A DNA stretch of 64,000 nucleotides from Paraoerskovia sediminicola (GCF_030296575.1 NZ_AP027729.1:2046001-2110000); one strand, 5' to 3'. Shown: positions 50,879 to 60,727, counted from the stretch's first letter. Program-made: numbers and translations. The notes: generated by a model from the sequence alone, not told the origin.

Positions 50879-52543
50879 ATGCCCGACGCACCCACGCCCG
50901 CGCCGTCCGCCACCTCCGGTGAGACGGAGACGCCCGGTTCGGCGTTCTACCTGACCACCCCGATCTACTACGTGAACGATGCCCCGCACATCGGGCACGC
51001 GTACACGACGGTGGCGGCCGACGTCATCACGCGGTGGCACCGGCAGCGCCAGGAGGACGTCTGGTTCCTCACCGGGACCGACGAGCACGGGCAGAAGGTC
51101 CTGCGCACCGCCGAGGCGAACGGGGTCAGCCCCCAGGAGTGGGCCGACTCGCTCGTCGAGGCCGAGTGGGAGCCGGTGCTCGCGACGATCGACGCGACGA
51201 ACGACGACTTCATCCGCACCACGCAGGAGCGGCACACCTCCCGCGTCCAGCAGTTCATCCAGGACCTGCACGACCGCGGCGAGATCTACGCCGGCTCGTA
51301 CGAGGGCCCGTACTGCGTGGGCTGCGAGGAGTACAAGCTCCCGGGCGACCTGATCGACGGGACGGGGGAGTACGAGGGCGAGAAGCTGTGCCCCGTCCAC
51401 GGGCGTCCGGTCGAGATGCTGGCGGAGCAGAACTACTTCTTCCGCATGAGCGCCTACGCCGAGCGGCTGCTCGCGCTCTACGAGGAGCACCCCGAGTTCG
51501 TGCAGCCCGCGTCGGCGCGCAACGAGGTCATCGGGTTCGTCAAGCAGGGCCTGCAGGACCTCTCGATCTCGCGCTCGACGTTCAACTGGGGCGTACCGAT
51601 CCCGTGGGACTCCAAGCACGTCCTCTACGTCTGGTTCGACGCGCTGCTCAACTACATGACCGCCGTCGGGTACGGCAGCGACGACCCGCAGGCGCAGGCG
51701 AAGTTCGCCCGGACGTGGCCGGCGGACGTCCACCTCGTCGGCAAGGACATCCTGCGGTTCCACGCCGTGATCTGGCCCGCGATGCTCATGGCCGCGGGGC
51801 TCCCGCTGCCCACCACCGTGTTCGCGCACGGCTGGCTGCTGGTCGGCGGCGAGAAGATGAGCAAGTCGAAGCTCACCGGCATCGCCCCGTCGCAGATCAC
51901 CGACCACTTCGGCTCCGACGCGTTCCGCTACTACTTCATGCGCGCCATCGCGTTCGGCCAGGACGGCTCGTTCTCCTGGGAGGACATCTCGTCGCGCTAC
52001 ACGGCCGAGCTCGCCAACGGGTTCGGCAACCTCGCCTCGCGCGTCGCGGCGATGATCGGCAAGAACTTCGGCGGCTCGCTGCCCGAGGCCGGGCCCGCGA
52101 CGGATGCCGAGCGCGCGCTCGAGGCCGTCGCCGCGAAGGCCGTCGCCGACGCCGAGGCCGCGATCGACCGCATCGCGATCCACGAGGCGATCAACGCCGT
52201 GTGGACCCTGGTCGACGCCACGAACGTCTACCTCACCGAGCAGGAGCCCTGGAAGGTCGTCAAGACCGAGAAGGACGCCGACGGCGCGCTGCCCCAGGGC
52301 GGCCGCGTCGCCACGGTCCTCGTCACGGCCGCCGAGGCGCTGCGCTGCCTCGCGGTGCTGCTGCACCCGGTGATGCCGCAGGCCGCCCAGAAGCTCTGGG
52401 ACTCGCTCGGTGCCGAGGTCCCGCTCGGGCAGCTCGCGGCGCAGCACATCGACGGGGCCGGGATCTTCGGGGCGCTGCCCGCCGGGACCACGGTCACCAA
52501 GGGTGAGTCGCTGTTCCCGCGGCTGGAGGACCCGGCGTCCTGA
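50879..52543 (+). CDS. metG: Methionyl-tRNA synthetase
   Basis: 554 residues, class I synthetase without the C-terminal tRNA-binding domain. Motifs are FYLTTPIYYVNDAPHIGHAY (HIGH), a zinc-knuckle-like CVGCEEYKLPGD ... CPVHGRPVE, WGVPIPWD, VWFDALLNY, and GEKMSKSKLTGI (KMSKS). The N-terminal 20 residues are a disordered Pro/Thr-rich extension. ATG 50879 lies 6 bases after TAGGAT (50867-50872), so leaderless. It starts the metG, tatD, rpf, rsmA, ispE block. Confidence 0.97.
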   Translation: MPDAPTPAPSATSGETETPGSAFYLTTPIYYVNDAPHIGHAYTTVAADVITRWHRQRQEDVWFLTGTDEHGQKVLRTAEANGVSPQEWADSLVEAEWEPVLATIDATNDDFIRTTQERHTSRVQQFIQDLHDRGEIYAGSYEGPYCVGCEEYKLPGDLIDGTGEYEGEKLCPVHGRPVEMLAEQNYFFRMSAYAERLLALYEEHPEFVQPASARNEVIGFVKQGLQDLSISRSTFNWGVPIPWDSKHVLYVWFDALLNYMTAVGYGSDDPQAQAKFARTWPADVHLVGKDILRFHAVIWPAMLMAAGLPLPTTVFAHGWLLVGGEKMSKSKLTGIAPSQITDHFGSDAFRYYFMRAIAFGQDGSFSWEDISSRYTAELANGFGNLASRVAAMIGKNFGGSLPEAGPATDAERALEAVAAKAVADAEAAIDRIAIHEAINAVWTLVDATNVYLTEQEPWKVVKTEKDADGALPQGGRVATVLVTAAEALRCLAVLLHPVMPQAAQKLWDSLGAEVPLGQLAAQHIDGAGIFGALPAGTTVTKGESLFPRLEDPAS

Positions 52544-52651
52544 CGGCCCTCCGGGAGCGGACCGTCGTCCGACGCGGGCCTGCGAGCTCCCGACCAGAGC
52601 GCCCGACCAGCGCGCTCGACCAGCCTGACCTGCGACCGGTGAGGAGACCGG

Positions 52652-53719
52652 ATGGCGAAGCGGCGTGAACGTGGCTGGCCCGTGGACCCGGACCCGCTGC
52701 CGTTCCCTGTCGTCGACAACCACACGCACCTCGACGCGATCGCGCCCTTCGCGGCGCAGGTCACCGACCGGGTGCCGGACGACGCCGGGAACCTCGTCGA
52801 GGTGCCGATCCCGGTGCCGACGGTCGCGGAGACCGTCGCGCGCGCCGAGGCGGTCGGCGTCGACCGGATGGTGCAGGTGGGCTGCGACCTCGAGGCGGTG
52901 CGCTGGACCGACGAGCTGCTGCGCGGCACCTCTCCGTTGTCGTCCGGCCCGCCGCCGAGCACGGCGCCGAGCATGCGGCCGAGCACGGCACCCAGCACGC
53001 GGCGGAGCACGCCGCCGAGCACAGCGCTGCTCGGCGCCGTTGCGATCCACCCGAACGAGGCGGTGCTGCACGCGCTCGGGGCGCACCCGGACGCGTCAGC
53101 GATCGAGATCGCGGCCGACGGCCTCACCCCGGAACCGGGTGCCGTCCACGCCACGTCGCTCGACGACGCCATCGCGGAGGTCGCCGCCGTCGCCGGGGCG
53201 AACCCTCGCGTGCGAGCGATCGGCGAGACCGGCATGGACCTGTTCCGCGCCGGCCCGCAGGGTGAGCGGGTGCAGCGCGAGGCGTTCCGGGCGCACGTCG
53301 CGCTCGCGAAGGAGCTCGGGCTCGCGATGCAGATCCATGATCGCGACGCGCACGCCCAGGTGCTCGACGTCCTCGCGAGCGACGGCGCGCCCGAGGTCAC
53401 GGTGTTCCACTGCTTCTCGGGAGACGCGGAGATGGCGCGGTTCTGCGCCGAGCAGGGCTGGTACCTGTCGTTCGCCGGCCCGGTGTCGTTCCGGGCGAAC
53501 GAGGGGCTCCGAGAGGCGCTGCGCGAGGTGCCGCTGAGCCAGGTCCTCGTCGAGACCGACGCCCCGTACCTGACGCCGCACCCGTACCGGGGCCGGCCCA
53601 ACGCCCCCTATCTGCTCCCGCACACGGTGCGCACGGTCGCCGAGGTGCTGGGCGTCGACCTGGAGCGGGTGTGCCGGACCGTCTCGGAGACCTCCGAGCG
53701 GGTGTACGGCGCCTGGTAA
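52652..53719 (+). CDS. TatD-family metal-dependent DNase with repeat insertion
   Basis: 355 residues. The TatD fold is clear: VVDNHTHLD (metal HxH, about 21-29), GETGMDLFRAGPQGERVQREAF, MQIHDRDAH, FHCFSGDAEMA and VETDAPYLTPHPYRG. It is expected to be a 3'-5' deoxyribonuclease in repair or turnover. Between GTSPLSS and LLGAVAIHPN lies an insert of six 4-residue units (PSTA-like, residues 102-125) coded by a 12-bp tandem repeat; typical members lack it. ATG 52652 has GAGGAG upstream. Confidence 0.92.
   Translation: MAKRRERGWPVDPDPLPFPVVDNHTHLDAIAPFAAQVTDRVPDDAGNLVEVPIPVPTVAETVARAEAVGVDRMVQVGCDLEAVRWTDELLRGTSPLSSGPPPSTAPSMRPSTAPSTRRSTPPSTALLGAVAIHPNEAVLHALGAHPDASAIEIAADGLTPEPGAVHATSLDDAIAEVAAVAGANPRVRAIGETGMDLFRAGPQGERVQREAFRAHVALAKELGLAMQIHDRDAHAQVLDVLASDGAPEVTVFHCFSGDAEMARFCAEQGWYLSFAGPVSFRANEGLREALREVPLSQVLVETDAPYLTPHPYRGRPNAPYLLPHTVRTVAEVLGVDLERVCRTVSETSERVYGAW
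52955..53026 (+). repeat. Six 12-bp tandem units inside tatD
   Basis: Six imperfect copies of CCGAGCACGGCG in frame, each coding Pro-Ser-Thr-Ala or a variant (PSMR, PSTR, RSTP). The repeat accounts for the low-complexity insertion of the TatD-type protein. Confidence 0.8.
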
Positions 53720-53749
53720 GCGGCGTCTACCTGCACTGCTGTCGCGAAG

Positions 53750-53765
53750 GTCACGATTCCGCTAC
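53750..53765 (+). promoter_or_regulatory. GTCAC-N6-GCTAC box upstream of the first Rpf-like gene
   Basis: A degenerate form of the GTAAC-N6-GTTAC box, directly followed by GGTCG as at the other two Rpf-like genes. It overlaps a possible -10 (TACGGT, 53763-53768). The gene starts about 80 bases later. Confidence 0.4.
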
Positions 53766-53846
53766 GGTCGAGCGCGGAGCCGCCGACGGCACGAGCCGGG
53801 CGCTCCCGACGCACCGAGCCGGACCCGCAACGCCCGAAGGAGAACT

Positions 53847-55147
53847 GTGCCCCCGAGCCGCCGCAGCCTGCACGCGCACACCTCTCGGCCGCCGCGGTCG
53901 CCTCGTCGCCTGACGGTCCAGTCGCTCGTCCTGGTCTGCCTCGTCGGCGCGACGGGCACCGTGGCCATGGCGCACGACACCGTCACGATCGATCAGGACG
54001 GTGCGGTGCGGACCGTCGCGACGCCCGACGGCGCCACGGTGGCCGAGGTCCTCGAGTCGGCCGGGGTCACCACGTCCGAGCACGACCTCGTCCAGCCCGG
54101 GCCCGACGCCGTCGTCGACGACGGGGACACCGTGGTCGTGCGGACCAGCCGTGAGATCGAGGTCGAGACGGACGGCCGCGTCGAGACGGTGCGGACGACG
54201 GCGGGCACGGTCGGCGAGTACCTCGCCTCCTCGGGCCTCGCGCCGACGGCACGGTCAGCGAGGCGTCCAGGTCGGCGGCGATCGGGCGCGAGCCCGTGCG
54301 TCTGACCACGGTGAAGTCGGTCAAGGTCACGGCGGACGGCGAGTCGAGGGACCTGACGACCACCGCCGCGACGGTGGGCCGGGCCCTCACGGAGGCCGGG
54401 GTGATCCTCCGCGACGGCGACGAGTCGTCCGTGGCGCTGAGCGCCCCCGTCGCCGACGGCATGTCCGTGGTCGTGCGCCGGACCGCGACCAGCGCGGAGA
54501 CGGAGACCGAGACCCTCGACTTCGAGACCGAGGAGGTCGACGACCCGACCCTCCTCGAGGGCACCACCGAGGTCGTCCAGGAGGGGCGCGACGGCGAGTC
54601 CGTCACGACGTTCACGGTCGTGACGCTCGACGGCGACGAGGTCTCCCGCACGCCGCTCGCGCAGCGCGTGGTGCGCGAGCCGCGCACCGAGATCGTCCAC
54701 AACGGCACCATGCCGGAACCGGAACCGGAACCGGAACCGGAACCGGAACCGGAGCCCGAGCCCGAGCCGGCGCCTGAGGCGGCCTCGTCCGGCTCGTCCT
54801 CGTCGGGGAGCTCCTCGTCCGGGTCCTCGCCCGGCCCGGCGATCTCGGGGTCGCCGCGGGCGATCGGTCAACAGCTCGCCGCGGAGCGGGGCTGGACGGG
54901 CTCCGAGTGGACGTGCCTCGAGAAGCTCTGGACCAAGGAGAGCAACTGGAACCCGAACGCGCGCAACCCCTCGAGCGGTGCGCACGGGATCCCGCAGTCC
55001 TTGCCGGGGAGCAAGATGGCCTCGGCCGGCTCCGACTGGGCCACGAACCCGGCGACGCAGATCACCTGGGGCCTCGGGTACATCGCCGGGCGCTACGGCA
55101 CCCCGTGCGGTGCGTGGGGCCACTCGGTCTCGACCGGCTGGTACTGA
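53847..55147 (+). CDS. Rpf-like secreted protein 1: DUF348, G5, lysozyme-like domain; one frameshift
   Basis: About 434 residues. A membrane or signal segment (TVQSLVLVCLVGATGTVAMA) is followed by two DUF348 repeats (TVTIDQDGAVRTVATPDGA; VKVTADGESRDLTTTAAT), a G5 domain (about 215-290), an (EP)n and Ser/Gly linker, and a C-terminal lysozyme-like transglycosylase domain (CLEKLWTKESNWNPNARNPS; GAHGIPQSLPGSKMASAGSDW) with the probable catalytic Glu in WTKESNW. It would cut peptidoglycan outside the cell. The frame breaks at CC 54243-54244; one added base restores GLAPDGTVSEASRSAAIGREPV. GTG 53847 has AAGGAGA upstream. Confidence 0.88.
54713..54748 (+). repeat. Six perfect CCGGAA hexamers coding (EP)n
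   Basis: Six perfect tandem copies, continued by less perfect ones to about 54770. They code the Glu-Pro linker of the first Rpf-like protein and could vary in number by slippage. Confidence 0.8.
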
Positions 55148-55166
55148 CCGGCTGGTACTGACCGGC
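55133..55166 (+). repeat. 14-bp tandem duplication at the gene end
   Basis: Two perfect copies of ACCGGCTGGTACTG (55133-55146, 55147-55160) plus a partial third. The first contains the last codons and stop of the first Rpf-like gene. The rest of the 356-base gap to the next gene holds the promoter box at 55368 and nothing else evident. Confidence 0.75.
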
Positions 55167-55367
55167 CGAGCAGACCGGCAGGCAGCCGCTGCCCAGAACG
55201 GAACCGGCCGTCTGTCGTGAGCGCGCAGGGCGGGTGGCACCGGCCGTCCGGCACCCACGGGCCGGCACCGACGACCGCTGCGTGTGACCCGCCTCATGAC
55301 ATTTCGCACGGTGTCGCGGGGGCCTCGCGGATGATTCGTGAAGGTCGGGCACCGACCTTGGTCCTTG

Positions 55368-55383
55368 GTAACGGAACGGTTAC
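55368..55383 (+). promoter_or_regulatory. GTAAC-N6-GTTAC box upstream of the second Rpf-like gene
   Basis: A perfect inverted repeat with 6-base spacer, set between a -35 (TTGGTC, 55358-55363) and a -10 (TACGGT, 55381-55386) that are 17 bases apart. Its position inside the promoter suggests control of transcription from this site about 120 bases before the gene. Confidence 0.55.
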
Positions 55384-55503
55384 GGTCGTCGGCGTGCGCC
55401 GCCACCAGGCCTGAGCGCACGAGCGGCACACACGCTGCACGCCACCCGGTCGCACGACGTCACCCGTCGTCCCGCGCCCGGGCCGCCGACGCAAGGACCG
55501 ACC

Positions 55504-56811
55504 ATGACCAGACAGCACCGGACCGGCGCGCACGCCGCCGACGACTCGACGCCCGCAGCAGCGGACCCCACCCGGACCGACGGGTCGACCAGCAGGACGC
55601 GCCGCACACGCCGCGCGTCGCACCGTGCCCCGCGCCCGTTCTGGCGCCGCGGTCTGCCGATCACACTCGCCGCGACCGGTGTCGCCGTCGTCGCGAGCGG
55701 GGCCGTCGCCTACGCGGTCGGGGAGAAGACCATCGCGCTGGACGTCGACGGCACCGTCACTCAGGTGTCCACCCGGGCCAAGGACGTCGACGCGCTGCTC
55801 GCCGCCGAGGACATCGAGACGTCGAGCCGCGACCTGGTGGCGCCGGGCGTCGGGACGCCTCTCGAGGACGGGGACGACGTCGTCGTGCGGACGGCGCAGA
55901 AGGTCACCGTCGTGGACGACGACGGCGAGCAGGACGTCTGGACCACCGCGGAGGACGCCGACGGTGCGCTCGCGGCCCTCTCGGCCCGCGCCGAGGGCGA
56001 CGTCAGGCTGGCCGCCTCGCGGTCCGGGGCCGACGGGCGTTCCGAGTTGCCGATGGCGCTGGACTCCGACGCCCCGGTCGCCGTGGTCGCCGACGGCGAG
56101 ACCGCCGTCGTGCCGGACGGTGGGACGGACGTCGACTCGGCGCTGGCCGAGGCCGACGTGGACGTCGACGAGGACGACCAGGTCCACGTCGAGGCGGCGG
56201 ACCCGGCCGTCGTGGACGACGAGTCGGAGGCGGCCCTCGCGGTCGTCGTCCAGCGCGTCGATGTCGAGGAGGAGACCACCACGGAGACGGTGGACCACGA
56301 GACGACGACGGTCGACGACCCCGACCGGTACACGGACGAGGCCGACGTCGTCACCCAGGAGGGCGAGGACGGCGAGCGCACCACCGTCGAGAAGGTCACC
56401 CGAGTCGACGGCGAGGTCGTCGACTCGGAGACCGTCTCGGACGAGGTGACCACGAAGCCGGTCGACGAGATCGTCAGCAAGGGCACCAAGGAGCGCCCCG
56501 TGGCGAACCCGACCTCCAACGAGTCCCTCGGTCGGTCGATGGCCGCGAGCCGCGGGTGGGGCGGCAGCCAGGCCGAGTGCCTCGACAGCCTCTGGACGCG
56601 CGAGTCCGGCTGGAGCTCGACCGCCACGAACCCCTCGAGCGGCGCCTACGGGATCCCGCAGTCGCTGCCCGGCACGAAGATGGCGACCGCCGGCAGCGAC
56701 TGGCAGACGAACCCGACCACCCAAATCACGTGGGGCCTCGACTACATCGCGGCTGCCTACGGCACGCCGTGCGGCGCGTGGGCCCACTCGGAAGCCACCG
56801 GCTGGTACTGA
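55504..56811 (+). CDS. Rpf-like secreted protein 2: DUF348, G5, lysozyme-like domain
   Basis: 435 residues. Basic N-terminus, membrane or signal segment (LPITLAATGVAVVASGAVAYAVG, about 55-77), DUF348-like repeats (IALDVDGTVTQVSTRAKDVDALL), a G5 domain (ETVDHETTTVDDPDRYTDEADVV) and a C-terminal lysozyme-like domain nearly identical in layout to the preceding gene (CLDSLWTRESGWSSTATNPSSGAYGIPQSLPGTKMATAGSDW). It lacks the Ser-rich linker. The middle is very acidic. Probable secreted murein transglycosylase. ATG 55504 has AAGGA upstream. Confidence 0.9.
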   Translation: MTRQHRTGAHAADDSTPAAADPTRTDGSTSRTRRTRRASHRAPRPFWRRGLPITLAATGVAVVASGAVAYAVGEKTIALDVDGTVTQVSTRAKDVDALLAAEDIETSSRDLVAPGVGTPLEDGDDVVVRTAQKVTVVDDDGEQDVWTTAEDADGALAALSARAEGDVRLAASRSGADGRSELPMALDSDAPVAVVADGETAVVPDGGTDVDSALAEADVDVDEDDQVHVEAADPAVVDDESEAALAVVVQRVDVEEETTTETVDHETTTVDDPDRYTDEADVVTQEGEDGERTTVEKVTRVDGEVVDSETVSDEVTTKPVDEIVSKGTKERPVANPTSNESLGRSMAASRGWGGSQAECLDSLWTRESGWSSTATNPSSGAYGIPQSLPGTKMATAGSDWQTNPTTQITWGLDYIAAAYGTPCGAWAHSEATGWY

Positions 56812-56930
56812 GCCGGTCCCGAGGCTCGTCAGGATCGGTCTCGGCGGTGCCGAGCGTCCGATCTTTCCGACTCCGCCCGATACGGCGGGTCGATCAGGTC
56901 ACATTCCCCGCTGCAGGGGTAGGCAACTTG

Positions 56931-56946
56931 ATAACGAATCGGTTAC
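56931..56946 (+). promoter_or_regulatory. ATAAC-N6-GTTAC box upstream of the rpfB-like gene
   Basis: One mismatch from the perfect box, with TACGGT (56944-56949) at the same relative place as for the second Rpf-like gene. The 340-base gap 56812-57151 shows no other feature apart from this element. Confidence 0.5.
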
Positions 56947-57151
56947 GGTCGTTCTCGAGTCGCCGCACCGGGCGGGACCGAACGGTCCACCCGGCAGCAA
57001 CGACGGCACTGGCTCGTCAGCAGCCTCCCTGCCACGGACTCCGGATCGACAGTCGCACGCCCAGGTCGGCCCACGCCGTCCGCCCCTCGGGGCACGGGTG
57101 ACGCCACAGGCGTCGTGACGTCGTGACCGGGCCCACGAACGAAGGAACACT

Positions 57152-58489
57152 GTGAACGAGAACTTCGACGGCGCCACCGGCGCCGAGACCCAGCCCCTCG
57201 ACCTCGGGGCCTCGACCTCCGGGTCGCAGGCCGCACCTGAGGCCTCCGCCGCTGCGACCGCCACCCGGCGTCGCCGCTGGCCGCTCATCGCGGGCGTCAC
57301 GACCGTCGCCGTCGTGGCGACCGGTGCCGTGGCCTACGCCGACGCGCACAAGACCGTGACGCTCGACGTCGACGGCGTCAGCACCACGGTGACGACGTTC
57401 GCCGGTTCGGTCGACGGCGTCCTGGACGAGCAGGGCGTCGAGGTCGGTGACCGCGACCTGGTCGCACCCGGCGTCGATGCGTCGCTCGCCGAGGGCAGCG
57501 ACATCGTCGTGCGCTCGGGCAAGCAGGTCGTCATCTCCGCCGACGGCGAGGACGCGACCGTGTGGACGACCGCGCTCGACGCGGACGAGGCGCTGGACGT
57601 CTTCGCCTCCCGCGGCGACGACGTCGCCCTCGTCGCCTCCCGCGGCGGTGCCGAGGGACGCGAGGACCTCCCGCTCGCGCTGAACGCCGACGGCGCTGTC
57701 GCGCTGACGGTCGACGGCGAGACCACGACGGTCGACGACGGCTCCCTGGACGTCGACGGCGTCCTCGAGTCCGAGGGCGTCGAGCTCGGCGACCTCGACC
57801 GCATGCACGTCGAGCGCGACGACTCGGCCGACCCGGCCGTGACCCTCGTCGTGCAGCGCGTGACGGTCAAGAACGAGGAGAAGACCAAGGACGTCGACTT
57901 CGAGACGAAGACCGTCGAGGACCCCGACCGCTACTCGGACCTGGGCACCAAGGTCAAGACCGAGGGCAAGAAGGGCGTCTACACGACGGTCAACAAGGTC
58001 ACCCGCGTGGACGGCGAGGTCGAGTCGACCGAGCTCGTCGAAGAGGGCGTCACCACGAAGCCCGTGGACAAGGTTCTCGTCAAGGGCACCAAGGCTCGCC
58101 CGGCTCCCGAGCCGGAGCCCGAGCCCGAGCCGGCCTCCACGTCGAGCTCCTCCGGCTCGTCCTCGTCGAGCTCCTCGTCCAGCTCGTCGAGCTCCTCCGA
58201 CTCGGAACCGGCGCCTGCGCCCGCACCCGAGAAGGACCTGGGCAGCGCCCCGGCCGGCGTCTGGTCGCAGCTCGCGCAGTGCGAGTCGGGCGGCAACCCG
58301 TCGACGAACACCGGCAACGGCTACTACGGCCTGTACCAGTTCTCGCTACCGACCTGGCGGGCGATGGGCGGCTCCGGCCTCCCGTCCGAGAACTCGGCAG
58401 CCGAGCAGACGCGCCTCGCCAAGAAGCTGCAGGCGCAGTCGGGCTGGGGCCAGTGGCCGCACTGCTCGTCGAAGCTCGGCCTGCGCTGA
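57152..58489 (+). CDS. rpfB: Resuscitation-promoting factor, RpfB-type
   Basis: 445 residues. Membrane anchor (PLIAGVTTVAVVATGAVAYA, about 42-61), DUF348 repeats (TVTLDVDGVSTTVTTFAGSVD and later), a G5 domain (DVDFETKTVEDPDRYSDLGT), an (EP)n and Ser-rich linker and a classical Rpf domain (WSQLAQCESGGNPSTNTGNG; catalytic Glu in CESGG about 379; YYGLYQFSLPTW). This is the expected rpf gene before rsmA in actinobacteria. It should cleave peptidoglycan and promote growth from dormancy. GTG 57152 has AAGGAA upstream. Confidence 0.95.
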   Translation: MNENFDGATGAETQPLDLGASTSGSQAAPEASAAATATRRRRWPLIAGVTTVAVVATGAVAYADAHKTVTLDVDGVSTTVTTFAGSVDGVLDEQGVEVGDRDLVAPGVDASLAEGSDIVVRSGKQVVISADGEDATVWTTALDADEALDVFASRGDDVALVASRGGAEGREDLPLALNADGAVALTVDGETTTVDDGSLDVDGVLESEGVELGDLDRMHVERDDSADPAVTLVVQRVTVKNEEKTKDVDFETKTVEDPDRYSDLGTKVKTEGKKGVYTTVNKVTRVDGEVESTELVEEGVTTKPVDKVLVKGTKARPAPEPEPEPEPASTSSSSGSSSSSSSSSSSSSSDSEPAPAPAPEKDLGSAPAGVWSQLAQCESGGNPSTNTGNGYYGLYQFSLPTWRAMGGSGLPSENSAAEQTRLAKKLQAQSGWGQWPHCSSKLGLR

Positions 58490-58518
58490 TCTGAGCGCAC
58501 GCGGCACAGCACGACCTC

Positions 58519-58566
58519 ACGGGGTGGGCCCCTCGGATCCGACGAGATCCGAGGGGCCCACCCCGT
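58519..58566 (+). terminator. Strong terminator after rpfB
   Basis: A perfect 21-bp stem (58519-58539 with 58546-58566) and a 6-base loop, 30 bases after the rpfB stop. The longest perfect inverted repeat found here. No T-tract. Confidence 0.9.
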
Positions 58567-58626
58567 CTGCGTGCTCGTGACGGGCCGCGCGGTCCGGTCG
58601 CACCTGGAGGTCGGTAGGCTCGGCGC

Positions 58627-59523
58627 ATGACCGACGCCCCGGGCGGCCTGCTGGGCCCCGCCGAGATCCGCGACCTCGCGGCGCGCCTCGGCATCCGCCC
58701 CACCAAGACCCTGGGGCAGAACTTCGTGCACGACGGCGGCACGGTCCGCAAGATCGTGCGTGCCGCGGGCGTCGCGCCCGGGGACCGGGTGGTCGAGATC
58801 GGCCCCGGGCTGGGCTCGTTGACGCTCGGTCTGCTCGACGCCGGGGCCTCGGTCGTGGCGGTCGAGATCGACCCGCCCCTCGCCGAGCAGCTGCCGCGCA
58901 CGGTCGCCGAGGTGCGGCCCGACCTCACCGACCGGCTCGACGTCGTCGGTGCCGACGCGCTCGACGTCGAGACCCTGCCGGGCGAGCCGCCCGTGGCGCT
59001 CGTCGCGAACCTGCCGTACAACGTCGCGGTGCCCGTCCTGCTGACGTTCCTCGAGCGGTTCGACTCGCTGCGGACCGTCCTGGTCATGGTGCAGGCGGAG
59101 GTCGCCGACCGGCTGGCAGCCGGTCCCGGCAGCCGCACGTACGGGGTCCCCTCGGCGAAGGCGGCGTGGTACGCGTCCGCGCGGCGCGCCTCGACCGTCG
59201 GACGGTCCGTGTTCTGGCCGGTGCCGAACGTCGACTCCGCGCTCGTGCGCATGGACCGGCGCGACCCGCCCAGCACCACCGCGACGCGGGAGCAGGTGTT
59301 CGCCGTGATCGACGCGGCCTTCGCGCAGCGACGCAAGACCTTGCGCTCCACGCTCGCCGGCCTCGCCGGCAGCCCTGCCGCAGCCCAGGCGGCCTGCGAG
59401 GTGGCGGGCGTCGACCCGGGCCTGCGGGGCGAGCGGCTCGACGTCGTCCAGTTCGCGCGGATCGCGGAGGCGCTCGGGGACGGCGCGGCGCCCGGCCCCC
59501 GCGCCGCCGGGCCCTCCTCGTGA
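58627..59523 (+). CDS. rsmA: 16S rRNA dimethyladenosine transferase
   Basis: 298 residues. It dimethylates A1518 and A1519 of 16S rRNA. Motifs are [11 protein letters not shown], the SAM site [27 protein letters not shown], the NLPYN catalytic motif, and the C-terminal [14 protein letters not shown] 58627 lies 6 bases after TAGGCT (58615-58620), so leaderless. The stop overlaps the ispE GTG (GTGA), giving coupling. Confidence 0.97.
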   Translation: MTDAPGGLLGPAEIRDLAARLGIRPTKTLGQNFVHDGGTVRKIVRAAGVAPGDRVVEIGPGLGSLTLGLLDAGASVVAVEIDPPLAEQLPRTVAEVRPDLTDRLDVVGADALDVETLPGEPPVALVANLPYNVAVPVLLTFLERFDSLRTVLVMVQAEVADRLAAGPGSRTYGVPSAKAAWYASARRASTVGRSVFWPVPNVDSALVRMDRRDPPSTTATREQVFAVIDAAFAQRRKTLRSTLAGLAGSPAAAQAACEVAGVDPGLRGERLDVVQFARIAEALGDGAAPGPRAAGPSS

Positions 59524-60602
59524 CCGGCCTCCGCGTGGTGCCGGGCCCCGGAGGACCTCGGGGCCCGCGGGGACCCGAGGGCTCGGGTGGCACCGGCGGC
59601 CAGGGCGACGACCAGCGCCGCGCCGCGCCGTCGTCCGGCGTCCCGGCCACCGTCCGGGTGCGCGCACCCGGGAAGGTCAACCTGTCGCTGCGGGTGGGCG
59701 CGGTCCAGGACGACGGGTACCACCCGCTCGTCACGGTGTTCCAGGCCGTCTCGCTCGCGGAGGAGGTCACGCTGACCGAGCGGGCCGCGGGTGCAGGGAT
59801 CCTCGTCGAGGTCACCGGGCCGGCGTCGGACGGCGTCCCGACGGACCGGACGAACCTCGCCTGGCAGGCGGTCGAGCTGGTCGCCGAGCGGGCGGGGGTC
59901 GACCCGGACGTGCACGTCGAGCTCCACAAGGGCGTTCCCGTCGGTGGCGGCATGGCCGGCGGGTCCGCGGACGCCGCGGCCGCCCTGGTCGCGGCCGACC
60001 ACCTGCTGCACGCCGGCCTGTCGCGCGACGAGCTCCACGAGCTCGCGGCGCGGCTGGGCTCCGACGTGCCGTTCGGCCTCCTCGGGCACGTCGCGGTCGG
60101 GACGGGGCGCGGCCACCTGCTCACGCCGGCGATGACGAGGGGCGAGCTCCACTGGGCGCTCGGCACGCGGGCCCGGGGACTGTCCACCGCCGAGGTCTAC
60201 CGGACCTTCGACGAACGCGGTCCCGGCGACGGGTCGTCCGCCGCGGAGCGCGAGCCCGTCCACGTCGACCAGGACGCCGAGCTCCTCCAGGCCCTCGGGG
60301 CGGGGGACACCGAGGGCGTCGGCCGGGCGCTGCACAACGACCTCCAGGCGGCTGCCCTCCACCTGGCGCCCGAGCTCGCGGACGTCCTGACCGTCGCCGA
60401 GCGGGCGGGAACCCTCGGAGCCATCGTGTCGGGGTCGGGCCCGACCGTCGCCGCGTTGGCGCGCTCACCGCGCCACGCCCGGGCGATCGGGGCCGCGTGG
60501 ACGGCGGCAGGGGTCGTCGACGGCGTCCACGTCGCCTCGGGACCGACGCACGGCGCCCGGATCGTGCACTCGGTGGCGTCCGACGGTCCACCCCGACCCT
60601 GA
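59520..60602 (+). CDS. ispE: 4-diphosphocytidyl-2-C-methyl-D-erythritol kinase
   Basis: 360 residues. GHMP kinase of the MEP isoprenoid pathway. Motifs are [16 protein letters not shown], the phosphate loop [20 protein letters not shown] and [10 protein letters not shown] near the end. From GTG 59520, which overlaps the rsmA stop, the first 45 residues are a Gly/Pro-rich extension ([11 protein letters not shown]) not found in typical members; a start near GTG 59658 is possible but would lose the overlap. Confidence 0.93.
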   Translation: MTGLRVVPGPGGPRGPRGPEGSGGTGGQGDDQRRAAPSSGVPATVRVRAPGKVNLSLRVGAVQDDGYHPLVTVFQAVSLAEEVTLTERAAGAGILVEVTGPASDGVPTDRTNLAWQAVELVAERAGVDPDVHVELHKGVPVGGGMAGGSADAAAALVAADHLLHAGLSRDELHELAARLGSDVPFGLLGHVAVGTGRGHLLTPAMTRGELHWALGTRARGLSTAEVYRTFDERGPGDGSSAAEREPVHVDQDAELLQALGAGDTEGVGRALHNDLQAAALHLAPELADVLTVAERAGTLGAIVSGSGPTVAALARSPRHARAIGAAWTAAGVVDGVHVASGPTHGARIVHSVASDGPPRP

Positions 60603-60727
60603 CTGCGCCCCCGGCCCGGTCGAGGACGCCCCACGAGCACACCGGTCGCGCGGCCGCACGCCACCGCGGACCCACAGCACCAGTGACGACAGCACCCAGC
60701 ACGCACCACCATCACGGACGGAGCCCC

